64,000 bases of DNA from JAYSSF01 sp043772005 (lineage in GTDB: Bacteria > Patescibacteriota > Gracilibacteria > Absconditabacterales > Absconditicoccaceae), in contig JAYVGP010000012.1 of the NCBI GenBank assembly GCA_043772005.1, positions 26,697 through 90,696 on the forward strand. The letters run 5' to 3'. The notes under the pieces were generated by a model that was given only the letters and a program-made list of their open reading frames with translations, made no database searches and was not told where the DNA came from. The position numbers and the translations under genes are program-made. Shown one piece after another: positions 1 through 10,559 of this stretch (the first letter of the stretch is position 1; each line of letters opens with the position of its first letter).

Positions 1-1263
1 ACTACTGATGAAGCCAAAAATAAGTTGATCTCCACATTTGATTTTTCTCCTGATCAAGCACAATACATCCTTGACCTCAGACTTGCCAGATTAGTAGGAC
101 TAGAACTACAGAAGATCTTAGATGAAATGGAAGAAAAGAAACAACAAATCGCTCAGCTCACTGAGATTATCACTAATCCTGCAAGACGTGATGAAGTCAT
201 CGTAGGCGAAATGGAAGAAATCAAACGCAAATACGGTGACGAACGTCGTACTGAAGTTGTGGACAGCGGCGATGGAGACCTATCTACCAGCTTCAAACAA
301 CTAATGAAAGCACAAGATCTGAAGAAGGAGCCAGTGATCTGCCTCATAGACAATGATTATGGAGTCAAGATACTCTATCAGAGTAGAATCCTCAATATTC
401 CAGATGAGACAATCCACTATATGTATACCCACAATCAGGATAAACTCATTGTGATGACTGATATTGGTGAACTTGTCGTATCCAGACTCAAAGATCTATG
501 ATCATATAGCATCAAATCAGCACCACTAAATCCCAAAGAACACTGGTGACTAAAAGGTAACATCATATTCTGCAACACGATTGAGGATGATTTTGAAGAT
601 ATTATGTTCTGCACAAGCCATAATAATATCAAGAAGATCAAAAAAGATCTCGTCCTGAGCTTCAAAAAGTTCCCAACTATCGTGATGAACCTCGAGCCAA
701 AAGAAAAAATCACAAGTATCATCCGTACCAAACCAAATGATCATGTATGAGTTCTGACTCAACGTGGTTGGATGGTGTTGTTTGCCGAGTCAGATCTAAG
801 ACCTATGGGTAAGTGAGCTGGTGGAGTTAAAGGTATCGAGCTACAAGAATGAGACAAAGTAGCAGGCATGTTCGTATATCAACAAGAGCCGTTTATCATG
901 GTATACTCTGACTATGCTGGTAAACTTCTCAATATCGAAGATCTCAAATTTCAGAAACGTGCTCGCAAAGGACAAGTTGTAGCCCTTCTCGAGGACAATG
1001 AAAAGCTCACTGGAGCCAAAGCAATCGAAGAATGAAATCTGAGAATCAAGCTCAGCAATGGAGAAACTAAGACGATCCACAACGATGTTATGAAGCTTGA
1101 TGATCCTGAATCCTATCTTGAACCCCTTACACAAGTGAGCATCACAATGGTCTACACTCCACGACAAGAGTCAGAAAAAGCCGATAAAAAGAAAATTGAA
1201 GCAGAGCTGGCAGCAGAACAAATTGCTAAAGAGCAGGCAAATAATCCATGATTATTTGAGTAA
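1..1263 (+). CDS. gyrA: DNA gyrase subunit A, C-terminal part (5' end outside window)
   Basis: The frame is open from base 1 to TAA at 1261, about 420 codons. The early part carries the end of the breakage-reunion domain (FDFSPDQAQYILDLRLARL resembles the GyrA/ParC segment after the tower). The rest is the beta-pinwheel C-terminal domain with repeats such as TQRGWMVLF and GKGAGGVKGI. Several glycines, including those of GKGAGG, are TGA codons, so the standard code would stop at 499. The enzyme introduces negative supercoils together with GyrB. ParC is the alternative; the pinwheel repeats favour GyrA but a canonical GyrA box is not clear. The acidic/Ala-rich tail ends in GLFE. Confidence 0.9.
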
Positions 1264-1312
1264 GAAAAAATTATCCCCACAAGATATTCTTTTATCTCAT
1301 AGGTCAATTCAC

Positions 1313-1798
1313 ATGAATTCTACGTCTTTTCTACATACTATACTAGTGGTTATACCATTCTATATACTGTTCTGTGGAATAGCTGGCTTAGTGACTTTTA
1401 GAATGATCAGAGACTACAACAGAGTCTACTATTTTATGGTACATCAAGTCAATCATATTATGTATTATTTTTGTCTTCTCATAGCCAAACATAGGGAAAT
1501 TATTCCCAAGTTTGAAGAGTTTGTACCGCTTGTATTTGCTCAGAAAAAAACATTTTTCTTCCACACCAAACATACTCTCAAAGATTACAGTGATCTATAC
1601 TACGGTCTCAAAGATGATATCCTTTATACTGAAAGATATATGGACAAACATCTTCATGATCGTGATCAGTTGATACCTATCGAAGATGCTATTCAATTTC
1701 TCAATAAAATAAACAACTCTGTATATTTTATGCGAATATTGTTTGCTATTCTCACATTTGGGATTTGACCTGCTGTAATTTTTAAACCAATGAGATAA
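1313..1798 (+). CDS. Hypothetical membrane protein
   Basis: The frame reads through a TGA at 1766 to TAA at 1796, giving about 161 residues from ATG 1313. A TTG at 1196 overlapping gyrA is a possible longer start. The N-terminus has a strong hydrophobic segment (residues about 6-30, FLHTILVVIPFYILFC) and the C-terminus another (MRILFAILTFGIGPAVIF), with a soluble Lys/His-rich middle between them. No family recognised. It directly follows gyrA and precedes glyA on the same strand, so it may be co-transcribed. Confidence 0.6.
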
Positions 1799-1876
1799 GT
1801 AATATGAGTTTACAGATTAATGTGAGAAAGTCTTCGTTGTTTAGTTAATTTACTATATTTGCTTATATATTTTCAT

Positions 1877-3205
1877 ATGACAAAGCTTCAATGATTTCTT
1901 CAAGCAGAGTGAGAGAGACAACAAAATTCCCTCGAGCTTATTGCATCGGAGAACTATACTTCTCCTGCTGTAATTGCTGCATACAGCAATGTGTTTACTA
2001 ATAAGTACTCTGAAGGATATCCATGAGCAAGATACTATGGTGGTAATGAGATAGTCGATGATCTCGAAAACTACACCCAAGAGTTAGCGTTACAAATATT
2101 CTGACTCAGCCCACAGGTTCGATGAGTCAATGTACAGCCACTGTCTGGTTCAGTAGCAAATCTTGCTGTGTATACTGGAGTATTAGATGCATGAGATACG
2201 ATTCTCGCGATGGATCTGAGTGCATGATGACATCTCACTCATGGTATGAAGCTCAACGCCAGTGGTAAATATTTTAACATCGTCTCATATGGAGTCAAAG
2301 CAGACGGCACCATTGATTATGATCAGGTCAGATCACTTGCACTCGAACATAAGCCAGCCATGATAGTAGTCTGATTTAGCAGCTATCCAAGGTCAATTGA
2401 TCGAGATTTCTTCGCTTCAGTTAAGCAAGAACTACAAACACAACACAATCATCATAGTTTCCTCATGGCTGATATTGCTCATATTGCAGGCTTAATTGCT
2501 GGATGAGTGATTGACTGACCATTTGACCACGGATTTGATATTGTGACTACTACGACACACAAGACACTCAGGGGTCCAAGATGAGCACTTATCTACTATA
2601 ATCATGCATGATGGAAGTCAGAAAAAATCCTCAAAAACGGAACCACTAAAACTACCACTCTCAAAGATCTCATCAATCGCGGAGTCTTCCCAGGAGTGCA
2701 AGGTGGACCGTTTGACCACGTATTGGTCGCCAAGGCTACATCATTCCTCGAGATTCTGGATCCAGCCACTGACTGGTCATGATATTGCTCACAAGTCGTC
2801 GCAAATGCCAAAACTCTTGCAGCATGACTCGTTGCTCGCGGATGGTCAGTAGCCACATGAGACACTGAAAACCATATCGTCATCCTCGATGTTACAGCTA
2901 AAAATATCCCCTCTTGACAAGGAGGAGTTGGGGGAGGTTTAACAGGTAAAATCGCAGAGAAACTCCTCGAAGACATTGGTCTATCAGTCAACAAACAACT
3001 CATCCCAAATGATCCTCGCCCACCACTCGACCCCTCATGAGTCAGACTGGGCACACCGGCAATCACTACAAGAGGCTTAATTCAGTCAGATATTGAAGTA
3101 CTCGTTGATATTATTGATACAATCCTAATCAAGTGACAGTCAGCTATCCAATCTCAGAAAGCAAGAGTACTCGAGTTGTGTCAGAAGTATCAGCTTCCTT
3201 ACTAA
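1877..3205 (+). CDS. glyA: Serine hydroxymethyltransferase
   Basis: The 442-residue protein interconverts serine and glycine with tetrahydrofolate and PLP, feeding one-carbon metabolism. Visible motifs: ELIASENYTSPAV near the N-terminus, NVQPLSGSVANLAVYTGVL, DLSAGGHLTHG, DIAHIAGLIAG, and TTTTHKTLRGPRG, where the PLP-binding lysine falls at about residue 229. Many of these glycines (SAGGH, GPRG, IAGG) are TGA. The length is close to the bacterial norm, slightly expanded by a Gly-rich insert near residue 350 (see the repeat entry). It ends with TAA. Glycine made here would also supply the tRNA-Gly that reads UGA, but that link is only inference. Confidence 0.96.
2910..2942 (+). repeat. G/C-rich palindromic insert inside glyA
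   Basis: The segment encodes IPSGQGGVGGG between DVTAKN and LTGKIAEK, where serine hydroxymethyltransferases normally run straight into the TGKEA-like stretch. The DNA has a C-rich half and a G-rich half (CCCCTCTTGACAAGGAGG then GGGGGAGG) able to pair, and its 3' end resembles that of the insert in the Fmt gene at 13799. It keeps the reading frame. This looks like an in-frame mobile palindrome, comparable in principle to Rickettsia palindromic elements, but only two clear copies are seen. Confidence 0.4.
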
Positions 3206-3281
3206 AGGGAGTTTTTTTCTCTCGTTTTCTCACCCAATTTCATTATTCTATAATCATCCTAAGCATCGTGAAGGACTTACT

Positions 3282-4304
3282 ATGATTTCTAATTTGTGAT
3301 TTATGATTTCCTTGCTTCCCTACAACACATTTGCCGTCCCAGCCCAAGCTCACGATCTTATCACGATCGACGAGACGACTGATCTTACTCAAACATTACA
3401 AGCATATCGTCAGACTCCTAAACTCATCATCGGTGGAGGAAGTAACATGCTTCTCGTCCATGATCGACCCTGAGTAGCCATTATCAACCAGATTTGTGGA
3501 AAAAGTATCATCGCTGAAGATGAAATCTCAGTCACAGTACAGCTATGAGCAGGAGAAAATCGACACGAAACCGTCATGCGATCCGTCCAGCAGTGATACC
3601 GGTGAATTGAGAATCTCGCCCTCATACCGGGTACAGTCGGTGCTGCTCCTATCCAGAATATCGGGGCATATGGAGCAGAAGTAGCCGACACTATCACATC
3701 AGTCAGCTACTATGATATGATTGATGAAGAGCATAAAATCCTGACTCATCCCCAGTGTTGCTTCTCCTATCGTGACAGCATCTTCAAGCATGGTCTGCGT
3801 GACGTTGCATTCATCACATCAGTCACACTTATACTCTCCAAACTCCCGAAGCCAATCCTCAGCTACTGACCACTCGCCGAACTAGAAGCAGAATCAACAA
3901 AAGCTTTAACTTCGCAACTCATCGCCCAAAAAGTCATCGATATTCGTAGTTCCAAACTCCCCGATCGAACTCAAGTAGGTACAGCATGAAGCTTCTTCAA
4001 AAACCCCATCATCTGAAAATCTCAACTTGATCAATTTCTCATACAATATCCACTCTGCCCTCACTGGGATCTATGAAACAATCAACATAAGGTGCCAGCC
4101 TGACGAATCTTGGATCATGCACTCTGATACAGAGGCAAAAATAGTAAAACTAGCCCCGTCGGTTGTCGACATCAACAAGCACTCGTCCTCATCAATCATG
4201 GGTGAGCTACTGGTCAGCAAGTCCGAGATCGAGCGCAACATCTCATTGATGATTGTCAAAGCAAACTATGAATTATATTAGAACCCGAAGTTAACGTTAT
4301 ATAA
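3282..4304 (+). CDS. murB: UDP-N-acetylenolpyruvoylglucosamine reductase (type I)
   Basis: The 340-residue FAD enzyme reduces UDP-GlcNAc-enolpyruvate to UDP-MurNAc in peptidoglycan precursor synthesis. Seen: FAD-binding GGGSNML, IPGTVGAAPIQNIGAYGAE, the type I signature SYRDSIFK, the proton-donor serine in GSFFKNP (about residue 237), and the late Glu in LEPEV. Type I architecture and length match the E. coli form. In-frame TGAs supply glycines, including the one before SFFKNP. The start is ATG 3282; a second ATG at 3303 is possible. Confidence 0.95.
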
Positions 4305-4316
4305 TATTTTCAAGGA

Positions 4317-4470
4317 GTCGAAAACAAGTGACCGAAGAGAATCCCTGTGGGACTACGCACACGAGTTCATAAACTCAGAATAATAGAAAATAGCGCTGTT
4401 TTCGACTAGACTTTTGCTTCTTTGGGGTAATGCGACGCAAAGCTAATCCTTTAGGACAAAGAAGGAAGAG
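4317..4470 (+). repeat. Dispersed structured repeat, copy A (candidate ncRNA)
   Basis: Intergenic between murB and the S41 protease. A nine-base arm GTCGAAAAC (4317-4325) pairs with GTTTTCGAC (4398-4406), and CTTCTTTG (4417-4424) pairs with CAAAGAAG (4457-4464). The loop of the first stem contains CTACGCACACGAG, and GACTAGAC follows the 3' arm. Copies B (10560) and C (63846) keep these landmarks, while stem bases change in compensating pairs. No ORF is shared. I do not recognise an Rfam family. Confidence 0.7.
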
Positions 4471-4536
4471 AATAGATCTGAACTACCATACTGTCATAAA
4501 AAAATTACTTTTCTTATTATTCTTACTCTTAATTTT

Positions 4537-5784
4537 ATGAAAAACACCCTCATCATCCTACTTCTCGGTATTGCACTGGGTATCAGTAGCACTGCGCTCA
4601 TCAATTATGTCTCCAACCACTCATGGAATACATGAGAGCATATTATCACCCTCGACAATGGTCAGATTATTGACAATATCAAATCCAAAATCAATCCTGC
4701 AAAATATGATAAATTTGAAAAGGTATATCAAATCCTCAGTAAACAATACTATCAAGGTAGTGGAGATAAGCTTGACGAAAGTATGATGATCGAATCAGCT
4801 CTGCACGGATTTGTGGACGGACTTGGTGATCCTCATAGTGCATATTTTGATATACAAGAAAGCAGCTGACTCAATCAGCTTCTCGCTGGGGATCAGAAGT
4901 TTGAGTGAATCGGAGCAGTTGTATCGCGTAGGTCAGATGGCGTACAGATCATGGAAGTCCTCAAATCATCTCCTGCACAGATAGCAGGACTCAAGCCGCT
5001 TGATCTCATCATCCAAGTCAATGACCAAGATATCGAAAGCATGACAGTAGCACAGGCAGTCAAACTCATCCGCGGACCTGCAGGCACAACAGTAGATCTC
5101 ACCGTCTTCAGATCCAGTGAACAAAAAATCCTTACTATCACTGTCACCAGAGACAAGATCGATGTACCATCGGTAAGCCGAAACATCATTAACAACACCT
5201 GAGCCAATACACAAGTGTGATATATTGCATTATCGATCTTTGGCGAAGACACTTATATAAAATTCCGTGATGCTCTCGACGCACTATCCAAAGAACAACT
5301 TGCAGGCTACATCATCGATCTGAGAGGTAATGGTGGAGGATTCTTGCCTACGGCTACTGATATTGCAAGTCACTTCATCCCCAAAGGCAACACGATTGCT
5401 ACTACTCGCTACAAGACGTTTCCTGAAGAATCGTACAAATCTGACTGACGTGAGTGAGCTGATAGATTATTACCGGTAGTGGTACTGGTAGATGAATATT
5501 CTGCCAGCGCTAGTGAGGTACTTGCTCTTGCTCTTAAACAAAATATTGATGCACATATCATCGGCGAGCAGACCTTTGGTAAATGATCAATTCAAACGAT
5601 CTATGATTTTGACGATGGATCAAGTATCAAATACACGATCGGTCGCCGATACGCTCCTGATAATAGTAATGTAGATCATATTGGAATTACCCCAGATACA
5701 GAGGTGATCTTCAATAATACAGGCTATCAAGCTTCATGATTTGACAATCAACTCCAGTCAGCAATAGATAGATTGACAAAATAA
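4537..5784 (+). CDS. ctpA: Carboxyl-terminal processing peptidase (S41, PDZ)
   Basis: The 415-residue protein starts with a signal/anchor (KNTLIILLLGIALGISS). A PDZ domain follows at about residues 125-220 (IGAVVSRRSDG, SPAQIAGLKPLDLIIQVN), then the tail-specific protease domain with DLRGNGGG, the serine motif EYSASASEV and the lysine motif TFGKGSIQT, forming the Ser-Lys dyad. It should cleave envelope proteins from their C-terminus. TGA glycines occur in the Lys motif and elsewhere. A terminator hairpin lies 38 bases after the stop, so this is probably a single-gene unit. Confidence 0.94.
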
Positions 5785-5821
5785 AAAAACACTTGAAATT
5801 ACACATTATAATCCTTACAGT

Positions 5822-5848
5822 AAATCATCTCACTATGGGGTGATTTTT
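5822..5848 (+). terminator. Intrinsic terminator after the S41 protease
   Basis: AAATCA and CTC pair with GGG and TGATTT around an ACTAT loop, one U-G pair included, followed by a short T run. It lies just past the protease stop at 5784. Confidence 0.6.
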
Positions 5849-5868
5849 AGTATCATATGTAGAAAAAA

Positions 5869-6486
5869 ATGGAACAAAAAATAGAATGTAAAATCCTACA
5901 AGATGTTATCGATTATGCACTTAGCATAAAAAACAATACATGAGAAACAAGAGCTAGAGCAATCATTGATCTATTCAATGAGTGAAATAAGAAAAGTTAC
6001 TACGCTGCTCAAATAGTTTGAGCTCTCAAAAATGAGAGCTCCAAGGGCACGGAACAGATTAATAAAATCATTAAAAATGATGAGGCATTTTGATCGATCA
6101 TGAAAGAACTATATCCAAATTCTATCATCAAGAATCTATTTGATCATAAGTACAAGGAGCAAATCATCAGAAAGTGTAATCTTGAGTTACGTGAATGAGA
6201 ATCATTATTAAGTCTATATATTAGATCCTCACAAAAATCTGAAATTCGCCCCCTCATCGATTTTACCCTTCAAAATCTAGATATCATTAATGATGTCAAT
6301 ATTGATACTATATACTCTATTAACAGTGAAATCATAACTCAGAACGTACTATATGAATGAAATATCCAATACCAACGATTTACACAAGATCTCACAACAA
6401 AGATTTACAACTACGTAAAATCAATCGAAAAAGCTCCATTTGAATCACCAAAAGATGCACTTAATGACATGAAAAAGCTAGATTAA
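5869..6486 (+). CDS. Hypothetical protein
   Basis: A 205-residue, Lys/Glu/Ile-rich, probably helical soluble protein that appears only when TGA is read as Gly (at least seven TGA codons). It begins with ATG directly after the terminator of the protease and ends in TAA. No signal peptide, membrane segment or catalytic motif is seen. Short helical units of similar size hint at an alpha-solenoid, but this is weak. It is followed by another unknown gene in the same direction, 37 bases downstream. Confidence 0.65.
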
Positions 6487-6523
6487 TAAAACCAATTTTA
6501 TCTATCGATATTCTGAATACATC

Positions 6524-6973
6524 ATGAAAACCTGTAATACAATCAACGATATAATTACAAAACTAGAAAGTGACAACAATCTAGACAAGATAATTCATGC
6601 TCTTACTAAATCATCCAACGAAGCTGAGTATAAGTTTGGTCCCAATAAAACATTTGGGAGACTAAGTCAGCTATTACCCGACATAAAAAATAAGATGGAA
6701 GCTCTTTTAGGAGATACTTGAGCTCAAGAAAAACTCAGACACTTATTAGCAAGCCACCCTTTTGCGCAAAGACTATTCTGTGATTCAGAACACACTCAAA
6801 TAATAAAAAAGATAATCGGCATAGAATCTCCACAAACACTATTATTCATCTATCTTAACTCAGGCGAACAAACCAAACAAAGCATAGATTTACTATTAGA
6901 TTTTGAGGCTCTTTCAATAAAAGATTGACAAATAATCTGAAAAAAAATGTGAGAATCATTCATCATATGATAA
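6524..6973 (+). CDS. Hypothetical protein
   Basis: The 149-residue protein reads through TGAs at 6719 and later to TAA at 6971. It is hydrophilic in its first half and has a hydrophobic stretch (TLLFIYLNSG). It ends GKKMGESFIIG, with all three glycines as TGA. No family recognised. A terminator hairpin follows within 10 bases, closing the two-gene unit with the gene at 5869. Confidence 0.6.
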
Positions 6974-6980
6974 AAAATCT

Positions 6981-7001
6981 ATCTACGTCAGTAGGTTTTT
7001 T
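6981..7001 (+). terminator. Intrinsic terminator
   Basis: ATCTAC-GTCA-GTAGGT stem-loop (one G-U pair) followed by TTTTTT, eight bases after the preceding stop codon. Confidence 0.7.
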
Positions 7002-7068
7002 GTCTCTCGAATTTTACCATCAAATCCTTATACTCGACCTACAAGGCTTACCAACTTTATAAATCACG

Positions 7069-8139
7069 ATGAAAATTTGCCTCGCTCCCATGGATGGGAT
7101 TACTGATTGCGCATACAGAACACTCGTTTCTGAAATTTTTGCCAAATATGGAGACCCAAAACACGAACTCTATACCTTTGGTGAGTTTATGTCTGCAGAG
7201 TGATACACGCATAATCCTCGTAAACTCGTACGCCATGTGGTCAATGTAGCAGGACAACTACCATTTATCGCGCAGATCTATGGTGCTAATGCTGATGCTC
7301 TCGTACAGACAGCAGTGGATATCGAGAGTAGATATAGACACTTATTTACTGGGATTGAGCTCAATATCGGTTGCCCAAGCCCCAAAGTTATGAAATGTGG
7401 TAGCGGAGCCGGCATGATGTGTGATCGTCCCAATACTCTCAGTATCGTCAAGCGCATCAGTGAATCTATCTCACTCCCCTTTAGTGTCAAAACAAGAGTC
7501 TGACTCTCCTCTGATCCAGTGGAACAGCAATCACAACATGATTTTATCCTCCAGTGTGCTCAGTACTGTTCCATGATTACGATCCATGGTCGTAGCTACA
7601 AACAATCACACAATGGATCTGTCGATCGAGATTATATCTACAAGATTAAGTCAGAATTAGCAGATACACAAGTAGCTATCATCGGTAATGGGTGATTAAA
7701 TAATTATCAAGACGGTCTCAACGCTGTAGGAAATTTGGATGGTGTGATGTGGTGACAAGCTGCCATGATGTGGCCATGGGTACTCACACCTCACAAACCC
7801 AACTTAGATGAGATTCATGAGACAATCATGAGACATCTCCATCTATGTATTGCTCATCAGATCTGGTTTGACGATGAGACGCACTGGGTTGCTGATGGCA
7901 AATACTCTGGTACATTCGCCCAACCAACACAACAGCAAATCGAGGAGATCATCCTCCAGATACCAACACAATACGCTGATACAGACTTCCACAGCATTGT
8001 CGAGTTTCGTAAGCATCTGTTCTGGTATGTCTCCTGACTTATCGGTAACAAGGAGTTCAAACAATCCGTCGTCCCTATCAAATCATATACTCTACTAGTA
8101 GCTGCGATTGAGGAGCTTTGGAGTAAACAGGAGATTTAA
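7069..8139 (+). CDS. dus: tRNA-dihydrouridine synthase
   Basis: The 356-residue FMN enzyme reduces uridines in the tRNA D loop. Seen: the N-terminal APMDGITDCAYR segment, ELNIGCPSPKVMKCGSGAG with the catalytic Cys of the GCP motif, VKTRVG, ITIHGRSYKQ and the late IIGNG (FMN phosphate region), then GVMWGQAAMM. The C-terminal part (about residues 245-356) is longer and more divergent than in DusB, so the subfamily is unassigned. Several glycines of the TIM barrel are TGA. Confidence 0.9.
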
Positions 8140-8162
8140 TATTTAAAGATTATGGTATTTTC

Positions 8163-8441
8163 TTAAGCTGAAACAAAAAATACCTGTCGTAAACAACAGG
8201 CATTTAATAACGTAGAGCAAACAAATCAACGAGCTTTGGTGTACATACCAGTCTCTATAACAGCAGTCGAACTAGTGCCAGTAGGTCGTAAGACAATTTC
8301 ATCACTGTCTATGTCGACGCACATATCAGCCTCACTTCGACCATAACCTTGAGATGTTTTAAAATCATGCTCATCTTTGTAGCCATTTTCTTCTGCTGCT
8401 TGTTTTGCTCCACTAGAACTTAATAGTTTTGGATTTCCCAT
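8163..8441 (-). CDS. Small hypothetical protein with readthrough tail
   Basis: From ATG (complement of 8439-8441) the product begins MGNPKLLSSSGAKQAAEENG and continues to a TGA at 8226-8228 (69 residues), then to TAA at 8163-8165 (92 residues) if TGA is Gly. The tail GFVCSTLLNACC is Cys-rich and is encoded by the arms of a strong terminator hairpin (8172-8200), which looks non-coding. No family recognised. A TTG at 8477 is a longer alternative start. Converges on dus. Confidence 0.5.
8172..8200 (-). terminator. Intrinsic terminator inside the small gene's nominal 3' end
   Basis: On the minus strand CCTGT-TGTTTACG-ACAGG is followed by TATTTTTT. It sits between the in-frame TGA at 8226 and the TAA at 8163 of the small minus-strand gene, so the transcript would end before its only code-25 stop. 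Confidence 0.7.
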
Positions 8442-8610
8442 TTTTTTATGAGTTTTTGCTTTTTTGCAATATTGCAATTACTCTTATAATTATGTCTATA
8501 TATATATATCAAGAGATTTTTAAAATTTATACAAGTAAACTTTGCTCTGAAATTTGTAATCAAATCTTAATTCAATACGATCACATATAAATTTAGTTTG
8601 CATATTTAAA

Positions 8611-9111
8611 ATGACTAATCTTGAAAAAGCAAATAAAGAAACACTTACCGTATTATATGATACGCAGTGATGTTTCATTGATATTGATACATTATATGAT
8701 GATAAAGGAAATCCTCTACTTTTATATCATGAAAAAAAACACGAAACAGAATGTTTTGTCTATCCTGTTGCATGAACAAGGAAGTTTTTTATTGAGACAA
8801 GAGTTAATAGTGATGGAGAATATACAACTACTCGCCCCTGGATTGCAGTAATGTCATACAACAACGATACATATATTGATGGATTATTTACTAAGTATCC
8901 AAACTATTGATCTGTTGAGACAATATTAGATGATTTTTTTACTCATACAATGCCAACATTACTCGACTATCAACGAGATAAAGTACTATATATTGAACAT
9001 TGTACAGACATTAAACAGCGTAATGTGGGTCGTCTAGAGCTAAATAGTGAACTTTTGCAAAAATTTGCGCAATATTCCATATCCATTACATACGCTGTCA
9101 AAATATATTAA
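8611..9111 (+). CDS. Hypothetical protein
   Basis: The 166-residue soluble protein starts MTNLEKANKETLTVLYD and ends YAVKIY-TAA. Three TGAs interrupt it under the standard code. It contains aromatic, mixed beta-like stretches (PWIAVMSYNNDTYIDGLF) but no motif I recognise. It ends two bases from the end of the convergent GH3 gene, so the two transcripts must overlap. Confidence 0.6.
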
Positions 9112-9113
9112 CA

Positions 9114-10520
9114 CTATTCTCACACTAATTTCTTAGCAACTGGGTTATCTTCTCTTGGATATAGTGTCAATAACTTACTCTGTGTCGACTGACGCTCATG
9201 ATTGAGTTGCGCAATCAGATCATCAAACCATCACTGCTCTACTACTTTTACCTGCACTGCTCACAGTGTCCCTCCGCTACGCTTCGCTGCGTAGTTATGG
9301 TTTTGCGTTGACAAAATCTCATCGAATTTTGATGCAATTTTCCCCTTCTCAGAGATTCGCTGCTGCTCACCCTCTTTTCATCCTACTTTTAACCCACTTT
9401 CAATAACAACCACATAATGCCACACTTCTCCCTCCTGTGATGGAAACACGCAGTACTGTCAGAGATCATATCAATTCTCACGAAGCTGACTGATTGTCTG
9501 TTGGATATGTTGGATCTGTGTGTGCTCATTGGCAATGTCGATATACTCGCTCGTACGACCTACGATCTTGATCCATGACTGCGCCACATCCACCATCTCG
9601 ATTACATCACCAAGCTCATAGCGACATAGTCCGTCATAGGTAGATATCAACAGCTTATAGCGAGTATCTAGCACGGCATCAGACAGTGGTATAATCTGCC
9701 CATCAGGATCAACAAGCTCATACCATATGCCGCAACTATGCTTGAGCGCAAGCGTCTGATAATCGTCACTATCTCGCAGTTTCTTGGGTTGATAACCAAA
9801 GGTTCCCTCTGTCGCATTATAATACGGGATGATCACAATATCTTGTCACAGCTGATCACGCAGCTGCTGTACATAAGGATCGATAGCACATCATCATACA
9901 ATCACCACCTGTGGGCGCAGCGGTGCATCATACAACTTCTCCCACTCCTGAGCAAACTGTAACACTACTCACGGTACTCATGATACTACTGCGGGACTAC
10001 GTCCTCCATAGCATAGTGCAATCGCCGACAGCTTCTCCTCGCTCGTCTCAAATAATCCCACCCCATCAAAGATCTCTTGCGGCACTGGACATACCCACTC
10101 TCATAGCCATCACTTTTCACTGACGAGTGCATTGGACACATATCTCGTCGGCACATCACCAACCTCAAACAGATTTCCAGGCAAAAATGCTACCTTATAT
10201 CTCAATAACTGTAGTACAAATATTGGTCATAAATGCAATATCACATCAGAAAACAACTTCTCCGATACCGCACGATCATTATACTTAAACCTATGTTTGG
10301 AAGTGGGTAATGTCTTGTATGCCAACGACGATGTCCCACCAGTGCGTAGGATGACTGAGATATCTGACTTATCTTTGAGTTGGTCAACAAATCCTAAATT
10401 GATCAATAGTTCATATGTTGTGATCCCACGATGCTCAAACTCTGTATGATTACGAGGCAATCATAGCTGTGGGTGCTGATTTCGATAATCGATGAGTTTA
10501 TTGAGTGTCATTAAAAGCAT
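9114..10520 (-). CDS. GH3-family acyl-acid amido synthetase-like protein
   Basis: The 468-residue protein (465 from the second ATG at 10511) belongs to the GH3 branch of the adenylate-forming superfamily, which activates a carboxylic acid with ATP and may conjugate it to an amino acid. Motifs: RTGGTSS (ATP-binding loop, about residues 57-63), YNATEGTFG (about 235), CRYELGDVIEM and KIVGRTSEYIDI. Bacterial GH3 proteins are widespread but mostly of unknown substrate. At least ten TGA glycines break it into fragments under the standard code. No pathway neighbours suggest a substrate. Confidence 0.85.
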
Positions 10521-10559
10521 AATAGCTATTTTAGATCACAATTCTAATCAATATATAAA

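Noticed and set aside
2602..3066. 154-codon minus-strand frame
   Set aside because: Antisense to the conserved 3' half of glyA.
4317..4470. Group I intron core (GACTAGA resembles the R segment)
   Set aside because: No matching S segment or P3/P7 pairing partner, and the repeat is intergenic.
9272..9296. Palindrome CGCTACGCTTCGCTGCGTAG
   Set aside because: Lies in the GH3 coding frame (NYAAKRSGG) and has no second copy in the window; taken as chance.
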